This document shows positions 25,135 to 34,000 of a stretch of 56,202 nt of DNA, one piece after another. Position 1 is the stretch's first letter, and the number at the start of each line of letters is the position of its first letter. The stretch is taken from contig QHUM01000066.1 in assembly GCA_003222135.1 (NCBI GenBank), forward strand, positions 1-56,202. Direction: 5' to 3'. Made by a program: the position numbers and the translations under genes. The notes beneath the pieces were generated by a model. It was not told where the DNA came from and did no database searches. It saw nothing but the letters and a program-made list of their open reading frames with translations. The stretch is from Gemmatimonadota bacterium (lineage in GTDB: Bacteria; Gemmatimonadota; Gemmatimonadetes; Gemmatimonadales; GWC2-71-9).

Positions 25135-25563
25135 CTAGAGCTTGTCAGAGCAGCTGCACGCGTACCCGTTCACGGCGGTGGCGGAGTGCACCGGCAGCTT
25201 CTGCCCCGTCCACTCGGCCCATCCCGCATTCGCCTCTCGCGCGAACAACCCGTGCTCTACCAACTGTAGAGCCAGCCGAGCCGAGAGGTGTCAGGTGTGG
25301 CCCCAACAGTACGTCACGTACTGACGTTCCGCCGAGAGCACGCGCAGCGCGTCACCGGCTTGGTCCAGGGGGACGCTCCAGGCGCCCGGGATGTGCCCCG
25401 CGAGAAATGCGTCGCGCGAGCGCGCGTCCAGGAGGACGAAGGCGCCCTTCCCCTCCTCCACCTTGTGCTTGACGGCGTTGATCTCGACTTGGCCGAAAAT
25501 CTTGGCTTCGTAGTAGGCCTTGAGGCGGGCCAGTTGCTCCGAGGATGGCTTCACGACGCTCAC
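25135..25563 (-). CDS. Rhodanese-domain protein with in-frame UGA (candidate selenoprotein)
   Basis: From GTG 25563 the frame encodes a rhodanese domain: VLLDARSRDAFLAGHIPGAW (about 43-62), then the active-site strand QYVTYCWGHT with catalytic Cys86. Codon 91 is TGA (25293-25291). Related proteins normally have Cys at this point (CWxxxC-H-L). The frame then continues open for 51 codons with what a rhodanese still needs: HLSARLALQLVEHGL (helix) and NAGWAEWTGQKLPVH (the usual G-W-x-E-W...P-V end), then a Cys-Ser-Cys tail, ending in TAG at 25135. The full product is 142 residues. A SECIS-like hairpin lies 18 nt after the TGA. Termination at TGA would instead give a 90-residue protein lacking a third of the fold. 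AAGGAGGT abuts the first GTG, so GTG 25554 may be the true start. Rhodaneses transfer sulfane sulfur. Confidence 0.6.
25254..25272 (-). promoter_or_regulatory. SECIS-like hairpin downstream of in-frame UGA
   Basis: On the minus-strand message, GCUCUAC pairs perfectly with GUAGAGC around the 5-nt loop AGUUG. The stem starts 18 nt and the loop 25 nt after the UGA at 25293-25291. Bacterial SECIS elements are short stem-loops inside the coding region, just after UGA, with a G (often GU) at the start of the apical loop; this hairpin has those traits. There is no T-tract, so it does not look like an intrinsic terminator. Confidence 0.5.
25291..25293 (-). other. In-frame TGA, possible selenocysteine codon 91
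   Basis: TGA lies in the frame of the rhodanese gene, five codons after the catalytic Cys86, with intact coding sequence on both sides. It is followed by CAC, so the UGA-C context is weak for termination; the same UGA-CAC occurs at the Sec codon of E. coli fdhF. A nonsense mutation of TGC/TGT or a sequencing error remains possible. Confidence 0.5.
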
Positions 25564-25575
25564 ACCTCCTTCGAG

Positions 25576-25962
25576 CTAGAGTACGACCAGCTTCCCCCCG
25601 CCAGTCAAGACGATCGTGAGATTCATCACGAGCAGCATCAGGTCGTAGTGCCAGCCGTGGCCGCCCCAAAAAGCAGTTTTCCACACGAAGATCTTCTTCT
25701 GTATCGCGCCGAGCATGATCAGGATCAGCCCGATGGCGGCGAGCTGCGTCAGGATCCCCAACGCCACGCCGATGCTGCCCAGTACCTCGGCCGCACCGAG
25801 AAAGACCGTGAAGCGGGGGCTGGCGCCGATGCTTTGCGACCGCGCCACCGGGTCCTTCAGATGATTCACACCGCTCGCGAAGAACACCACGGCGACCATG
25901 AGCCGCAGCAACAGCAGCCCGACGTCGCCGAACTGCAACAGCGCGGGGAAGACGACGTGCAT
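25576..25962 (-). CDS. DoxX-family membrane protein
   Basis: A 128-residue protein with four membrane helices: VGLLLLRLMVAVVFFASGVNHL, FTVFLGAAEVLGSIGVALGILT, LAAIGLILIMLGAIQKKI, and YDLMLLVMNLTIVLTGGGKLVVL. The SGVNHLKDP and GWHYDLMLLVMNL pieces are typical of DoxX. ATG 25962 overlaps the Dps stop by one base (TGATG), giving coupled translation, and is preferred over an upstream extension of 20 residues rich in Arg. Its stop lies 12 nt before the rhodanese start. In Mycobacterium tuberculosis, DoxX works with a superoxide dismutase and a rhodanese (SseA) in a membrane oxidoreductase complex, so the DoxX-rhodanese pairing seen here has a precedent. Confidence 0.88.
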   Translation of the reverse strand: MHVVFPALLQFGDVGLLLLRLMVAVVFFASGVNHLKDPVARSQSIGASPRFTVFLGAAEVLGSIGVALGILTQLAAIGLILIMLGAIQKKIFVWKTAFWGGHGWHYDLMLLVMNLTIVLTGGGKLVVL

Positions 25963-26474
25963 CAGGCGTGCGCGTGCGTGCGGGCGGCGCCCTCCGCGTG
26001 GGCCTCGACGAACCACAGCCACTTGTCGACGCCGCGCGAGATCTCCGTGCAGATGTCGGTCGAGTCCGCATCCCCCAACTCGTCGGTTTCGTCGATGGCG
26101 CGGCGGATGCGCTCGCCGAAGCTGGCCAGCGCGTTGGACAACGCCCAGACGTGCTCCTCACCGCTCGAGATGTTGATGGGGTACTGCGGCAGCTCGGATC
26201 GCTCAGCCACGATCGCGCTGGTTCCTTCCGCGATGCCGCCCAACTGAATGACGCGCTCGGCCAGGAGGTCGACGTACTCGAGCGCGGCGTCGTGCAGCTC
26301 GTCGAACAGCTTGTGGAGCGCGATGAACTGGGGGCCTTTCACGTTCCAATGTGCCTGCTTCGTCTGCAGCTGGAGGTCGATCGCGTCCGCCAAGCGCTGG
26401 TTCAGGAGGTCGATCACCTGACCGCGAGTCGATTCCGGAATGTCGTTGAGCGTTGGATGCGTGGTGCCGGCCAT
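25962..26474 (-). CDS. dps: Dps-family DNA-protection/ferritin-like protein
   Basis: A 170-residue Dps protein. Recognisable parts are the ferroxidase site at the dimer interface (KQAHWNVKGPQFIALHKLFDELHDAALEYVDLLAERV, with the two His, Asp and Glu ligands), the following helix with LGGIAEGTSAIVAERSELPQYP, and a C-terminal four-helix end (DICTEISRGVDKWLWFVEAH). Dps dodecamers oxidise Fe(II) with hydrogen peroxide, store iron and bind DNA in stressed cells. GGGAG lies 8 nt before the ATG. It belongs to the minus-strand stress cluster with DoxX and rhodanese. Confidence 0.95.
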   Translation of the reverse strand: MAGTTHPTLNDIPESTRGQVIDLLNQRLADAIDLQLQTKQAHWNVKGPQFIALHKLFDELHDAALEYVDLLAERVIQLGGIAEGTSAIVAERSELPQYPINISSGEEHVWALSNALASFGERIRRAIDETDELGDADSTDICTEISRGVDKWLWFVEAHAEGAARTHAHA

Positions 26475-26515
26475 GGAAAGAACTCCCGTCTCTTGTTGAA
26501 GGGTGTTGCCTGCCG

Positions 26516-26863
26516 TCAGTCGGGCCGCCGCGGGTGCCGCCGCAGGCTCGCAGTCGCCTCGTCGATCCTGCCGATGTACGCCCGGATCACCTCGCCGTGC
26601 TCCCGTCGCGGCACGACATAGTGCGCGTCGTCGGGGCGCGAGCTACGCAAGTCATCGACCATCAGGTCTCCGCCGTGCGCCTCGACGGCGTGCTCGAACC
26701 GCTCCACGGCGTCGAGCAGGTTCGCCAGGTCGTCCGAATCCTCGCCGCCCGTCACCGCGATGCCGCGCTGCCGCAGCCGGTCGGCCACCTCCGCGGCCGC
26801 GGCGTCTTGCTCCTCAGCGCGGTGGGAATCCAGGCTGCGTTCCAGGTCCTCATATCTGTCCAT
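26516..26863 (-). CDS. Hypothetical acidic helical protein
   Basis: A 115-residue, charged, mostly helical protein (DRYEDLERSLDSHRAEEQDAAAAEVADRL, then LANLLDAVERFEHAVEAHGGDLMVDD, then VIRAYIGRIDEATASLRR). There are no membrane segments, cysteines or motifs that I recognise. GGAGGAG lies 4 nt before ATG 26863, and it sits between Dps and the UBP zinc-finger gene on the same strand, so it is probably a real member of the stress cluster. Confidence 0.7.
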   Translation of the reverse strand: MDRYEDLERSLDSHRAEEQDAAAAEVADRLRQRGIAVTGGEDSDDLANLLDAVERFEHAVEAHGGDLMVDDLRSSRPDDAHYVVPRREHGEVIRAYIGRIDEATASLRRHPRRPD

Positions 26864-26915
26864 GCGTCTCCTCCGTGTCTCACAAGCGTCGGGAGCGTCC
26901 CGGCGGTTCCCCAGT

Positions 26916-27176
26916 TCAGACCTCGATGTCGTCTACGAAGCAGTACCGCCAATCCTCACCGGGCTCGAACGATTGAACGATGGCGTGACCCGATTTCCCC
27001 GCGTGCTTGCGGGCGTGCCGGTTGGGCGACGAATCGCAGCAGCCAACGTGGCCGCATGCGAGACACAGGCGCAGATGTACCCACTGACCTCCGGTTTTCA
27101 GACACTCCTCGCACCCGTTCGGCGTGCGCGGCGTGACGTCGCGAATCTGATTCAAGTGCGTGCAGGCCACCGTCAT
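26916..27176 (-). CDS. UBP-type zinc finger protein
   Basis: An 86-residue protein consisting only of a Zn-UBP domain: CTHLNQI at the N-terminus, CEECLKTGGQWVHLRLCLACGHVGCCDSS, RHARKHAGKSGHAIVQSFEPGEDWRYCF. All Cys/His zinc ligands are present. In eukaryotes this domain binds the free C-terminus of ubiquitin; bacterial stand-alone copies are common and their role is not established. A GGGAGGG-like site lies just before the ATG. It is the first gene of the minus-strand stress cluster. Confidence 0.9.
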   Translation of the reverse strand: MTVACTHLNQIRDVTPRTPNGCEECLKTGGQWVHLRLCLACGHVGCCDSSPNRHARKHAGKSGHAIVQSFEPGEDWRYCFVDDIEV

Positions 27177-27299
27177 ACCCTCCCCCTCCCGGTCCCCTTG
27201 CGCCCGACCCTACCAGCAGGAATGTTCCGAAAGTTAGCTCGGTGCCAAGCCATGATGGGCCGGCTCAAACGTAGCCTCTGATTGGCAAAGGAGCGACTC

Positions 27300-27866
27300 A
27301 TGATCCCCGCGCACATCGCCACTGCCGTGCAGCATCACTGGTGGCTGTTTCTGCTCCGTGGCATCGCCGCGCTCGCATTCGGTGTGCTCACGTTGGCGTG
27401 GCCCGGGGCGACGCTCCTCGTCCTCATGGCCTTCATCGCCGCGTACGCGCTGGTCGACGGCATCGTCGCGCTCGTATACGCATTCCGACTGCGCGCCATG
27501 TTCGATCGCTGGTGGGTGCTGCTCGTGCAGGGACTCATCAGCGGCAGCTTCGGCGTGCTGGCGTTCATCTATCCGACTGTGTCGCTCGCGTACATCGTGG
27601 TGTCGGTGTCGCTGTGGATGCTGTTGGCGAGCATCGTGCAGTTCCTGCTGGCGCGCGCCCAGAGAGCGATGGGAGCGGCCGCGGGCTGGAGCGTGTTGGG
27701 CGGGTTCCTCAGTCTGGCGCTCGCGGCGGCCGCCGTCGTGTACCCGCGGCTGACCGTGACGACCGTGCTGGCGCTGATCGCGTGGTTCGCGCTGGTGGTC
27801 GGCGCCGTGCAGCTCGTCGTGGCGTTCCGCGTCCGGTCGTTCGCGCGAGCGCTCACGACCGCCTGA
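27300..27866 (+). CDS. HdeD-like (DUF308) membrane protein
   Basis: A 188-residue protein with six membrane helices arranged as two similar triplets: WWLFLLRGIAALAFGVLTLAWPG followed by ADGIVALVYAFR-type helices, then WSVLGGFLSLALAAAAVVYPRLTV and LIAWFALVVGAVQLVVAFR. The WPG after helix 1 and the repeated half are typical of HdeD/DUF308, a family linked to acid stress in E. coli. ATG 27300 has AAAGGAG at 7 nt and is preferred over an upstream in-frame TTG. It is divergent from the UBP zinc-finger cluster. Confidence 0.88.
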   Translation: MIPAHIATAVQHHWWLFLLRGIAALAFGVLTLAWPGATLLVLMAFIAAYALVDGIVALVYAFRLRAMFDRWWVLLVQGLISGSFGVLAFIYPTVSLAYIVVSVSLWMLLASIVQFLLARAQRAMGAAAGWSVLGGFLSLALAAAAVVYPRLTVTTVLALIAWFALVVGAVQLVVAFRVRSFARALTTA

Positions 27867-27869
27867 GGG

Positions 27870-28715
27870 CTAGCGCGGCTCCGAGCTCCGGTCGCGCAGC
27901 GACACCACGGCCCACACCGGCCGGTGGTCGCTCGCATGGCGATTGAGGCGGACGACTCCAGTGCTGGCGCTGTCCCGCAGCGCCAGCCCCCGCAAGAAGA
28001 TGTGGTCCCAATTCCAGAGGTGATCGGTGCGCGGGTTACGCTCGGTGGGCCAGGCGTACCCCGCGGCCCGAAACGCCTTCCCGATCCCGTGACTGTTCAT
28101 ATCGCCGCTCACGATCACCCGCGGGTACGCCGCCGCATCGGCCATCACCACCCGCGCCTGATCGCGCCGCGCACCCGGCCCCACGTCGGCGATCGTGCCC
28201 AGGTGCACGCTGTACACCCGGACGGGAACGTCGCCCACAAGGATCGTGGCGGCGGTAGCGATGCGCTCGGTCTTGTCGAAGCGGGCGCGGTGCGGCAGGA
28301 TGATCTTCTTGTCGTCCGCCATCGGCCAGCGCGACAGGATCGCGTTGCCGAAGTCCCGACCCGTAGCCGGACTCACCGTGGCCGGATAGTAGACCCAGGA
28401 CATCCCGAGCGCCTCGGCGATACGCCTCGTCCCGGCCGCGTCCATCTCCTGGAGCGTAACGATGTCGGCGTGCGTCAACGGCACCGCCGACTCGAGCAGC
28501 GCGATCGCCGAGTCGATGCGGCGGGCGTACTGGATATTGAACGTCACCAGACGAATCGTGTCCGGTGCCGCGTCCTCCGCTGGTGGCGCAAGCGCTACAC
28601 CGCCGGCGTAGCGTGGACCGAGCGGGCCTGAGTAGTTCACCCCCGACCGGCATCCAGCCACGGCGGCTGCCCCGAGTATCCCGATGCCCAGTGCGGTCGC
28701 TGTGCCGAGGCGCAT
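27870..28715 (-). CDS. Secreted endonuclease/exonuclease/phosphatase-family lipoprotein
   Basis: A 281-residue protein with a lipobox (AAVAGC, Cys22). The EEP fold is shown by IRLVTFNIQYAR (metal-site Asn), ADIVTLQEMDAAGT (catalytic Glu), GNAILSRWPM, VRVYSVHLGT, VIVSGDMNSH (Asp and Asn) and HASDHRPVWAVVSL (Asp-His). This is the DNase I/sphingomyelinase-like catalytic set. Outside the cytoplasm it may cleave phosphodiesters in nucleic acids or lipids. It ends 3 nt from the convergent HdeD-like gene and is divergent from the GH5 pseudogene. Confidence 0.88.
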   Translation of the reverse strand: MRLGTATALGIGILGAAAVAGCRSGVNYSGPLGPRYAGGVALAPPAEDAAPDTIRLVTFNIQYARRIDSAIALLESAVPLTHADIVTLQEMDAAGTRRIAEALGMSWVYYPATVSPATGRDFGNAILSRWPMADDKKIILPHRARFDKTERIATAATILVGDVPVRVYSVHLGTIADVGPGARRDQARVVMADAAAYPRVIVSGDMNSHGIGKAFRAAGYAWPTERNPRTDHLWNWDHIFLRGLALRDSASTGVVRLNRHASDHRPVWAVVSLRDRSSEPR

Positions 28716-28795
28716 GCCCCCAATCTAGTACTCACACGGCCTCGCCGGACCGCCCCGTCTTGAGCACACACCGCTCGCCCGATAGCATTCGCGCT

Positions 28796-29795
28796 GTGAG
28801 CACTTGTCTGGTGGTGTTGCTGGCGCTCGGTACGCTCGCCGGCTGCAGGGCCTCTGCCACGAGCGGCGGAACGCCGCCCCCGGCCCCGCCGCCCCCGCCC
28901 CCGCCCCCGGCCGCCGGCGCCCCCACCGTGCGCGTGCAAGGCACCCGGTTAGTGGACTCCCTCGGACAGTCGGTCCGGCTGCGCGGGGTGAGCCGCTCCG
29001 GGACGGAGTACGCCTGCGCGCAGGGCTGGGGCATCTTCGACGGCCCGTCGGACTCCGCGTCGGTGCAGGCGATCGCTTCCTGGAAAGCGAACGTGGTGCG
29101 CGTGCCCCTGAACGAGACGTGCTGGCTCGGCATCAACGGCGTCGCCCCCGCCTACTCGGGGGCCAACTACCAGCGTGCCATCTCCGACTACGTCGCGCGC
29201 TTTAACCGCGCCGGGCTCGTGGTCATACTGGACCTGCACTGGACCGCCGATACGGGCAAGGCGCTCGGCCAGGCCCCGATGCCGAACCGCGCTCACACGC
29301 CGGAGTTCTGGAGGCAGGTCGCCACGGCGTACAAGGGCAACGATCGCGTAATTTTCGACCTGTTCAACGAGCCGTTTCCCGATAGTAACTCGGACACTCC
29401 GGAGGCGTGGCGCTGCTGGCGGGACGGCGGCAGCTGCAGCGGCATGAGCTTCCAGGCGGCCGGGATGCAGGAGCTGGTGGACGCGGTCCGCGGCACCGGC
29501 GCCACCAACGTGATCATCGTCGGCGGCGTCCAGTACGCCGCGCGGCTGTCACACTGGCTCGCGAACCAGCCGGTCGATCCGCTCAACAACGTCGCCGCGT
29601 CGTGGCACAGAGCTCGGCCAAAACGACCGCGGCAGTGGGTTCGTCACGGCGCTGATGGACTGGATGGACGCCCGCCAGGGAAGCTACCTCGCCTGGGTGT
29701 GGGACGTGTGGGGCACTTGGTCGGACCTGATCGCGAGCTACGATGGCACCCCGACGGCGTACGGCCAGACGTTCCGGACGCGCTTCGGGTCGTAG
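28796..29795 (+). pseudogene. GH5-like glycoside hydrolase lipoprotein, broken by internal deletion/frameshift
   Basis: GTG 28796 opens a lipoprotein (LAGC) with a Pro-rich linker and a GH5 cellulase-like domain: VRLRGVSRSGTEYAC, VVRVPLNETCWLG, VVILDLHWTA, VIFDLFNEPF (catalytic acid Glu), NVIIVGGVQYA, VAASWH. At 29606-29612 the frame breaks. The fold resumes in the +1 frame with ELGQNDRGSGFVTALMDWMDA, which holds the nucleophile-Glu region, then SYLAWVWDVW and SYDGTPTAYG, ending TAG 29795. The segment normally between AASWH and the nucleophile strand (tens of residues) is missing, so a deletion rather than a single-base error is likely. An assembly error cannot be excluded. Confidence 0.75.
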
Positions 29796-29825
29796 ACGTC
29801 ATACCACCCACCAGGAGGTCGAAGC

Positions 29826-30605
29826 ATGCACACCCGGTACGGATTCGCGATGACCGCCGTCTTGCTCACCCTATCCGCGGGGAGCGCGACCGTGAAGACC
29901 CGTGAGATCGAATACCGCCAGGGCGAAACCGTGCTGCAGGGATTCATCGCGTGGGACGACGCGGCGCCGGGCAAGCGCCCCGGTGTACTCGTCGTGCACG
30001 AGTGGTGGGGACACAACGAGCACGCGCGCAACCAGGCGCGGCGCCTCGCCGAGGCCGGGTACGTCGGCTTCGCGCTGGACATGTACGGCAAGGGCAAGGT
30101 CACGACGCATCCGCAGGACGCGCAGGCGTTCGTCAGCGAGGTGACCAAGGACCCGGCGGTGCTCGCCGCCCGATTCAACGCCGCGCTCGAGCAGCTGAAG
30201 CGCGATCCGCACGTCGACACCACGCGCATCGCGGCGATCGGCTATTGCTTCGGGGGTGCGGTGGTGCTCGACATGGCGCGCGCGGGCACTCCGTTGGCCG
30301 CCGTCGTGACGTTCCACGGCGCGCTGGCCACCAAGACTCCGGCGCAGCCCGGCAAGATCAAGGCCCGCATCCTCGTGCTGGCAGGCGGCGCCGATCCGTT
30401 CGTTCCGCCCGAGCAGATCGAGGGGTTCAAGCGGGAGATGCAAGCCGCGGGCGCGCGCTTCGAGGTGATCGTTTACCCCGGCGCCAAGCACGGCTTCACC
30501 AATCCGAACGCGGGTCAGTACGGGATGCCGCAGCTTGCTTATGATGCGCAGGCGGATCGGGAGTCGTGGGCGGCGATGCTGAAGCTGTTCAAAGAGGTGT
30601 TTTGA
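29826..30605 (+). CDS. Dienelactone hydrolase family protein
   Basis: A 259-residue alpha/beta hydrolase with a signal-like N-terminus (about 1-22). The DLH triad is visible: nucleophile Cys in IGYCFGG (about 140), Asp in GGADPFVPP, and His in GAKHGFTNP. The N-terminal PGVLVVHEWWGHNEHARNQARRLAEAGYVGFALDMYG is characteristic. The enzyme class opens lactones such as dienelactone; the true substrate is unknown. A strong AGGAGG site lies 8 nt before the ATG. It follows the broken GH5 gene by 30 nt and may have shared its transcript. Confidence 0.92.
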   Translation: MHTRYGFAMTAVLLTLSAGSATVKTREIEYRQGETVLQGFIAWDDAAPGKRPGVLVVHEWWGHNEHARNQARRLAEAGYVGFALDMYGKGKVTTHPQDAQAFVSEVTKDPAVLAARFNAALEQLKRDPHVDTTRIAAIGYCFGGAVVLDMARAGTPLAAVVTFHGALATKTPAQPGKIKARILVLAGGADPFVPPEQIEGFKREMQAAGARFEVIVYPGAKHGFTNPNAGQYGMPQLAYDAQADRESWAAMLKLFKEVF

Positions 30606-30630
30606 GCGACGATCGGTACGGAGAGGCGGA

Positions 30631-31086
30631 TCACGGTGTTTTCTCGATCCAGATCTCTTGCGTTTCATGCTTCTCGTCGACCCATTGGAGCAACCGCAAC
30701 TGCCGGCGTGCGCCGGCGGCTTGGATCAGAGTGTCGACCTGGAAGTAGCGGCAGGCCGGTAGCGTTCGGCCGCGACGGAACGAGAAGCAGATCAACTGGC
30801 GCCGCCCGGCGTCCGCATATACCCGAAACGGCCCGAACGGAGTCTCTCGCAGCTGTTGTCCGGGCTTGATCTGCACTTGCACGAGCTTCCCATCGGCAGC
30901 GAAGCGCCACAGCGTGGTGTCCGCTCCCAGACTCACGGGACCAATCCACTCACCCGGCAGCCCACTCTCGACGGGGGATACGCGCGGCCCGTGAGCCCAC
31001 GGGGCGCAGCCGGCAAGCAGCGCCACGAGCGCCTGCCCACCCGTGGAGGCGAGTCGGCAGAGCGGCGCTGGAAGACACCCCCTCAT
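30631..31086 (-). CDS. Small lipoprotein at end of metal-efflux operon
   Basis: A 151-residue protein with a lipobox (LVALLAGC). The mature part is a small beta domain (LPGEWIGPVSLGADTTLWRFAADGKLVQVQIKPGQQL...FGPFRVYAD, then RQLICFSFRRGRTLPACRYFQVDTL) with two cysteines. I do not recognise a family. The ATG overlaps the stop of the RND pump gene by 4 nt, so it is translationally coupled to the efflux system and may be a periplasmic accessory; this is inference. Confidence 0.8.
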   Translation of the reverse strand: MRGCLPAPLCRLASTGGQALVALLAGCAPWAHGPRVSPVESGLPGEWIGPVSLGADTTLWRFAADGKLVQVQIKPGQQLRETPFGPFRVYADAGRRQLICFSFRRGRTLPACRYFQVDTLIQAAGARRQLRLLQWVDEKHETQEIWIEKTP

Positions 31087-34000
31087 GACTCTGAGACCAG
31101 CGCAACCGCCTCCCGCTGGGCGAGCGCCAAGTACAGGGTCGGGAGCACCACCAGCACCAGCAGCGTCGCCGAGATCAGTCCACCGATGATGACGACGGCA
31201 AGCGGCTTCTGCGTCTCGGAGCCGATCCCGCGCGAGAGCGCCATCGGGAGCAGCCCGAGCATCGCCAGCAGCGCGGTCATCAGCACCGTGCGCATCCGCA
31301 TCAACGCGCCCCGCAGCACGGCCTCGGCCGGATGTGCGCCTGCTTCGCGTAACTGGTTGAACACCGTCACCATGACGACGCCGTTCAGCACCGACTGGCC
31401 GAACAGCGCGATGAACCCGATGGCCGCCGACACGCTCAGCGGAATCCCACTCACGAGCAGCGCGAAGATGCCGCCGATCAGCGCGAACGGCACGTTGAGC
31501 AGGATGACCAGCGTGTGCTTGAGCGATTTGAATGCGTCGAACAGCAGCACGAAGATCAGAAACACGGTGATGGGCACGATGAACATCAGCCGCTTCATGG
31601 CGCGCTGTTGGTTCTCGAACTCACCGCTCCACGTGATGTTGTAGCCGGCCGGCAGCGCGATCCGTTTCACGCGGTCCTGCATGTCCTGCACGACACTCCC
31701 CATGTCGCGACCCCGGATGAACACGCTGACCGCAGCCACTCTTCGTCCGGCTTCGCGGCTGATGTTCATACTGCCGGCGCCGAGCCTCGAGTCCGCGACC
31801 TCGGAGAGGGGAATGCGCTGCCCGTCAGGCGTGTCGATGAGGATGCGGTCGATGTTCGCCAGCCTCCGGTCGGTGCCGGCCAGCCGCGCCACCACGCTAA
31901 AGTGCTTTTCCCCCTCCCACAGCTCCGTCGCAGCCTTGCCACCGAGGCCGATCTCGATCTGGTCCTCGATGTCAGCCACGTTGAGGCCGTAGCGAGCGGC
32001 CCGCGCCTGGTCGATCTCCAGCCGGGCTTGCGGGACCTCGCCCGCCCGGTCGACGAACGCGCGCGCCACGCCGCGGACGGAGGCGACGTGCTCCAGCACT
32101 TGCTGCACGGTCGTGCGCAGCAGCGCAGGGTCGTCACCGAACACCTTGATCACCACTTGGCCGTCGATCTGGGAAATGCTCTCCAGGACGTTGTCGCGGA
32201 TGGGCTGCGAGAAGCTCACCTCGATGCCGGGGATTACGGCCAGGGCGTGATCCATCTCCTGAATCACCTGTTCCTTCGTGACGCCGCGCGCCCACTCCGA
32301 CAACGGGCGTAGGCCGACGAAGATCTCGACCATGTTGAGCGGCTTGGGATCGGTCCCGTCTTCCGGGCGGCCCGCCTTGGACACTGTCGTCGTGACCTCG
32401 GGGATTCGCGCCAGGGCCGCACGCGCGCGGGCTACCTGCGTCACCGTCTCCGTCACCGAGACGCCCGGCGGCAAGTTCAGGTTGATCCAGACCGTCCCCT
32501 CGTTGAGCTCGGGCAGGAACTCGGTGCCGAGTCTTGGGAAGGAGGCCAGGCTCGCGCCGAGCGCCAGGACCGCAATCCCGAGCACCCGCCACGGCGCGCC
32601 CAGCGCCCAGCGCAGCACCGGCGTATAGCCACGCCGGCAGGCGCGGACCAGTTGGTTCTCTTCGTGCGGCAGCGGCGCGCGCAGCAGGGCGTAGCAGAGC
32701 AGTGGCACCAGCGTCAAGGACAGCAGCAGTGAACCGACCAGCGCCGACGTCACCGTCCACGCCATCGGAGCGAAGATGCGGCCTTCCTGACGTTGCAGCG
32801 TGAAGATGGGAATGTTCGCCGCGATGACGATCAACATGGAGAAGAAGGTCGGGCGGCCCACCGCGACCGTCGCCTCGAGGATCGCCTGTCGCAGCGCCGA
32901 GGGGTCCCGACGAACGGCCTGTCCCGCCACGCGCCGGAAGACGTTCTCGACGACGATGACCGCGCCGTCAACGATGATTCCGAAATCCATCGCGCCAAGC
33001 GAGAGGAGATTGGCCGGAATGCCGCGCAGGGTCAAGCCAATGAACGTCGCGAGTAGCGAGAGCGGGATGATCACCGCGACGATCGCGGCCGCGCGGATGT
33101 TCCCCAGGAACAGGAGCAGCACCGCGCTGACGAGGATCGCCCCTTCCAGCAAGTTCTTGAATACCGTCTTCAGGGTCGTGTCGATGAGCCAGGTGCGGTC
33201 GTAGAAGGGGACGACCTGCACACCTCTCGGCAGGATCGAGGCGTTCAGCTGTGTGACTCGCTCCTTGATGCCGCGCAGGACCCGTGACGGGTTCTCACCC
33301 TTGCGCATCAGGACGATGCCGGTGACGATGTCGTCGTCCCGGTCCTGGCCGACCACACCCTGCCGTGGCACTGCGCTCAGCGTCACGTGGCAAAGGTCCT
33401 TCACGAGGATCGGCGTACCGCCCCGCGCCGCCACCACGATGTTCCCGATGTCCTGCGCCGACCGCAGCAGCCCGATGCCGCGAATCAGGTACTGCTGCGA
33501 GCCCTGCTCGACGTAGCTGCCGCCTGCGTTGGCGTTGCCGCGCCCCAGGGCCGCAAACAGCTGCAGCAGGGTCAGGTGGTAATAGCGCAACCTGGCCGGG
33601 TCGGGGTTGACCTCGTACTGCTTGATCAGGCCACCGAGGCTCACGACATCAGCCACGCCGGGCGTCATCTTCAAGTACCGCGCCACTGTCCAGTCCTGGA
33701 TCGAGCGCAGCTCGGTCGGAGTGAGCCCGCCACCCCGCAATCGATACCGATACAACTCGCCGATCGGGGTGGACAGCGGCGCCAGCTGCGGCTGCACGCC
33801 GGTCGGCAGGTCCGCGGTCTGCAACCGCTCGAGCACCTGCTGCCGTGCGAAGTAGTCGTTGACCTGGTCGTCGAAGGTCAGCATCAAGAACGACAGCCCG
33901 AACTGTGTGTGCGAGAACATCCGCACGTTGTGCGGCAGGCCCGCGAGGCTGATCTCGATCGGGATCGTGACCTGCTTCTCCACCTCTTCGGCCGCGCGGC

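Noticed and set aside
25254..25272. Intrinsic terminator between convergent VanZ-like and rhodanese genes
   Set aside because: The stem is only moderately GC-rich and no T-tract follows on either strand. It lies inside the continued rhodanese frame.
25201..25290. tRNA-like sequence (minus strand: GCTC-TACAGTTGGTA-GAGC, with distant CTCGGCT/GGCCGAG pairing)
   Set aside because: The D-arm resemblance is good, but there is no anticodon stem, no TTCGA T-loop and no CCA context, and the total length is too short. The same bases form the hairpin and the rhodanese coding sequence.
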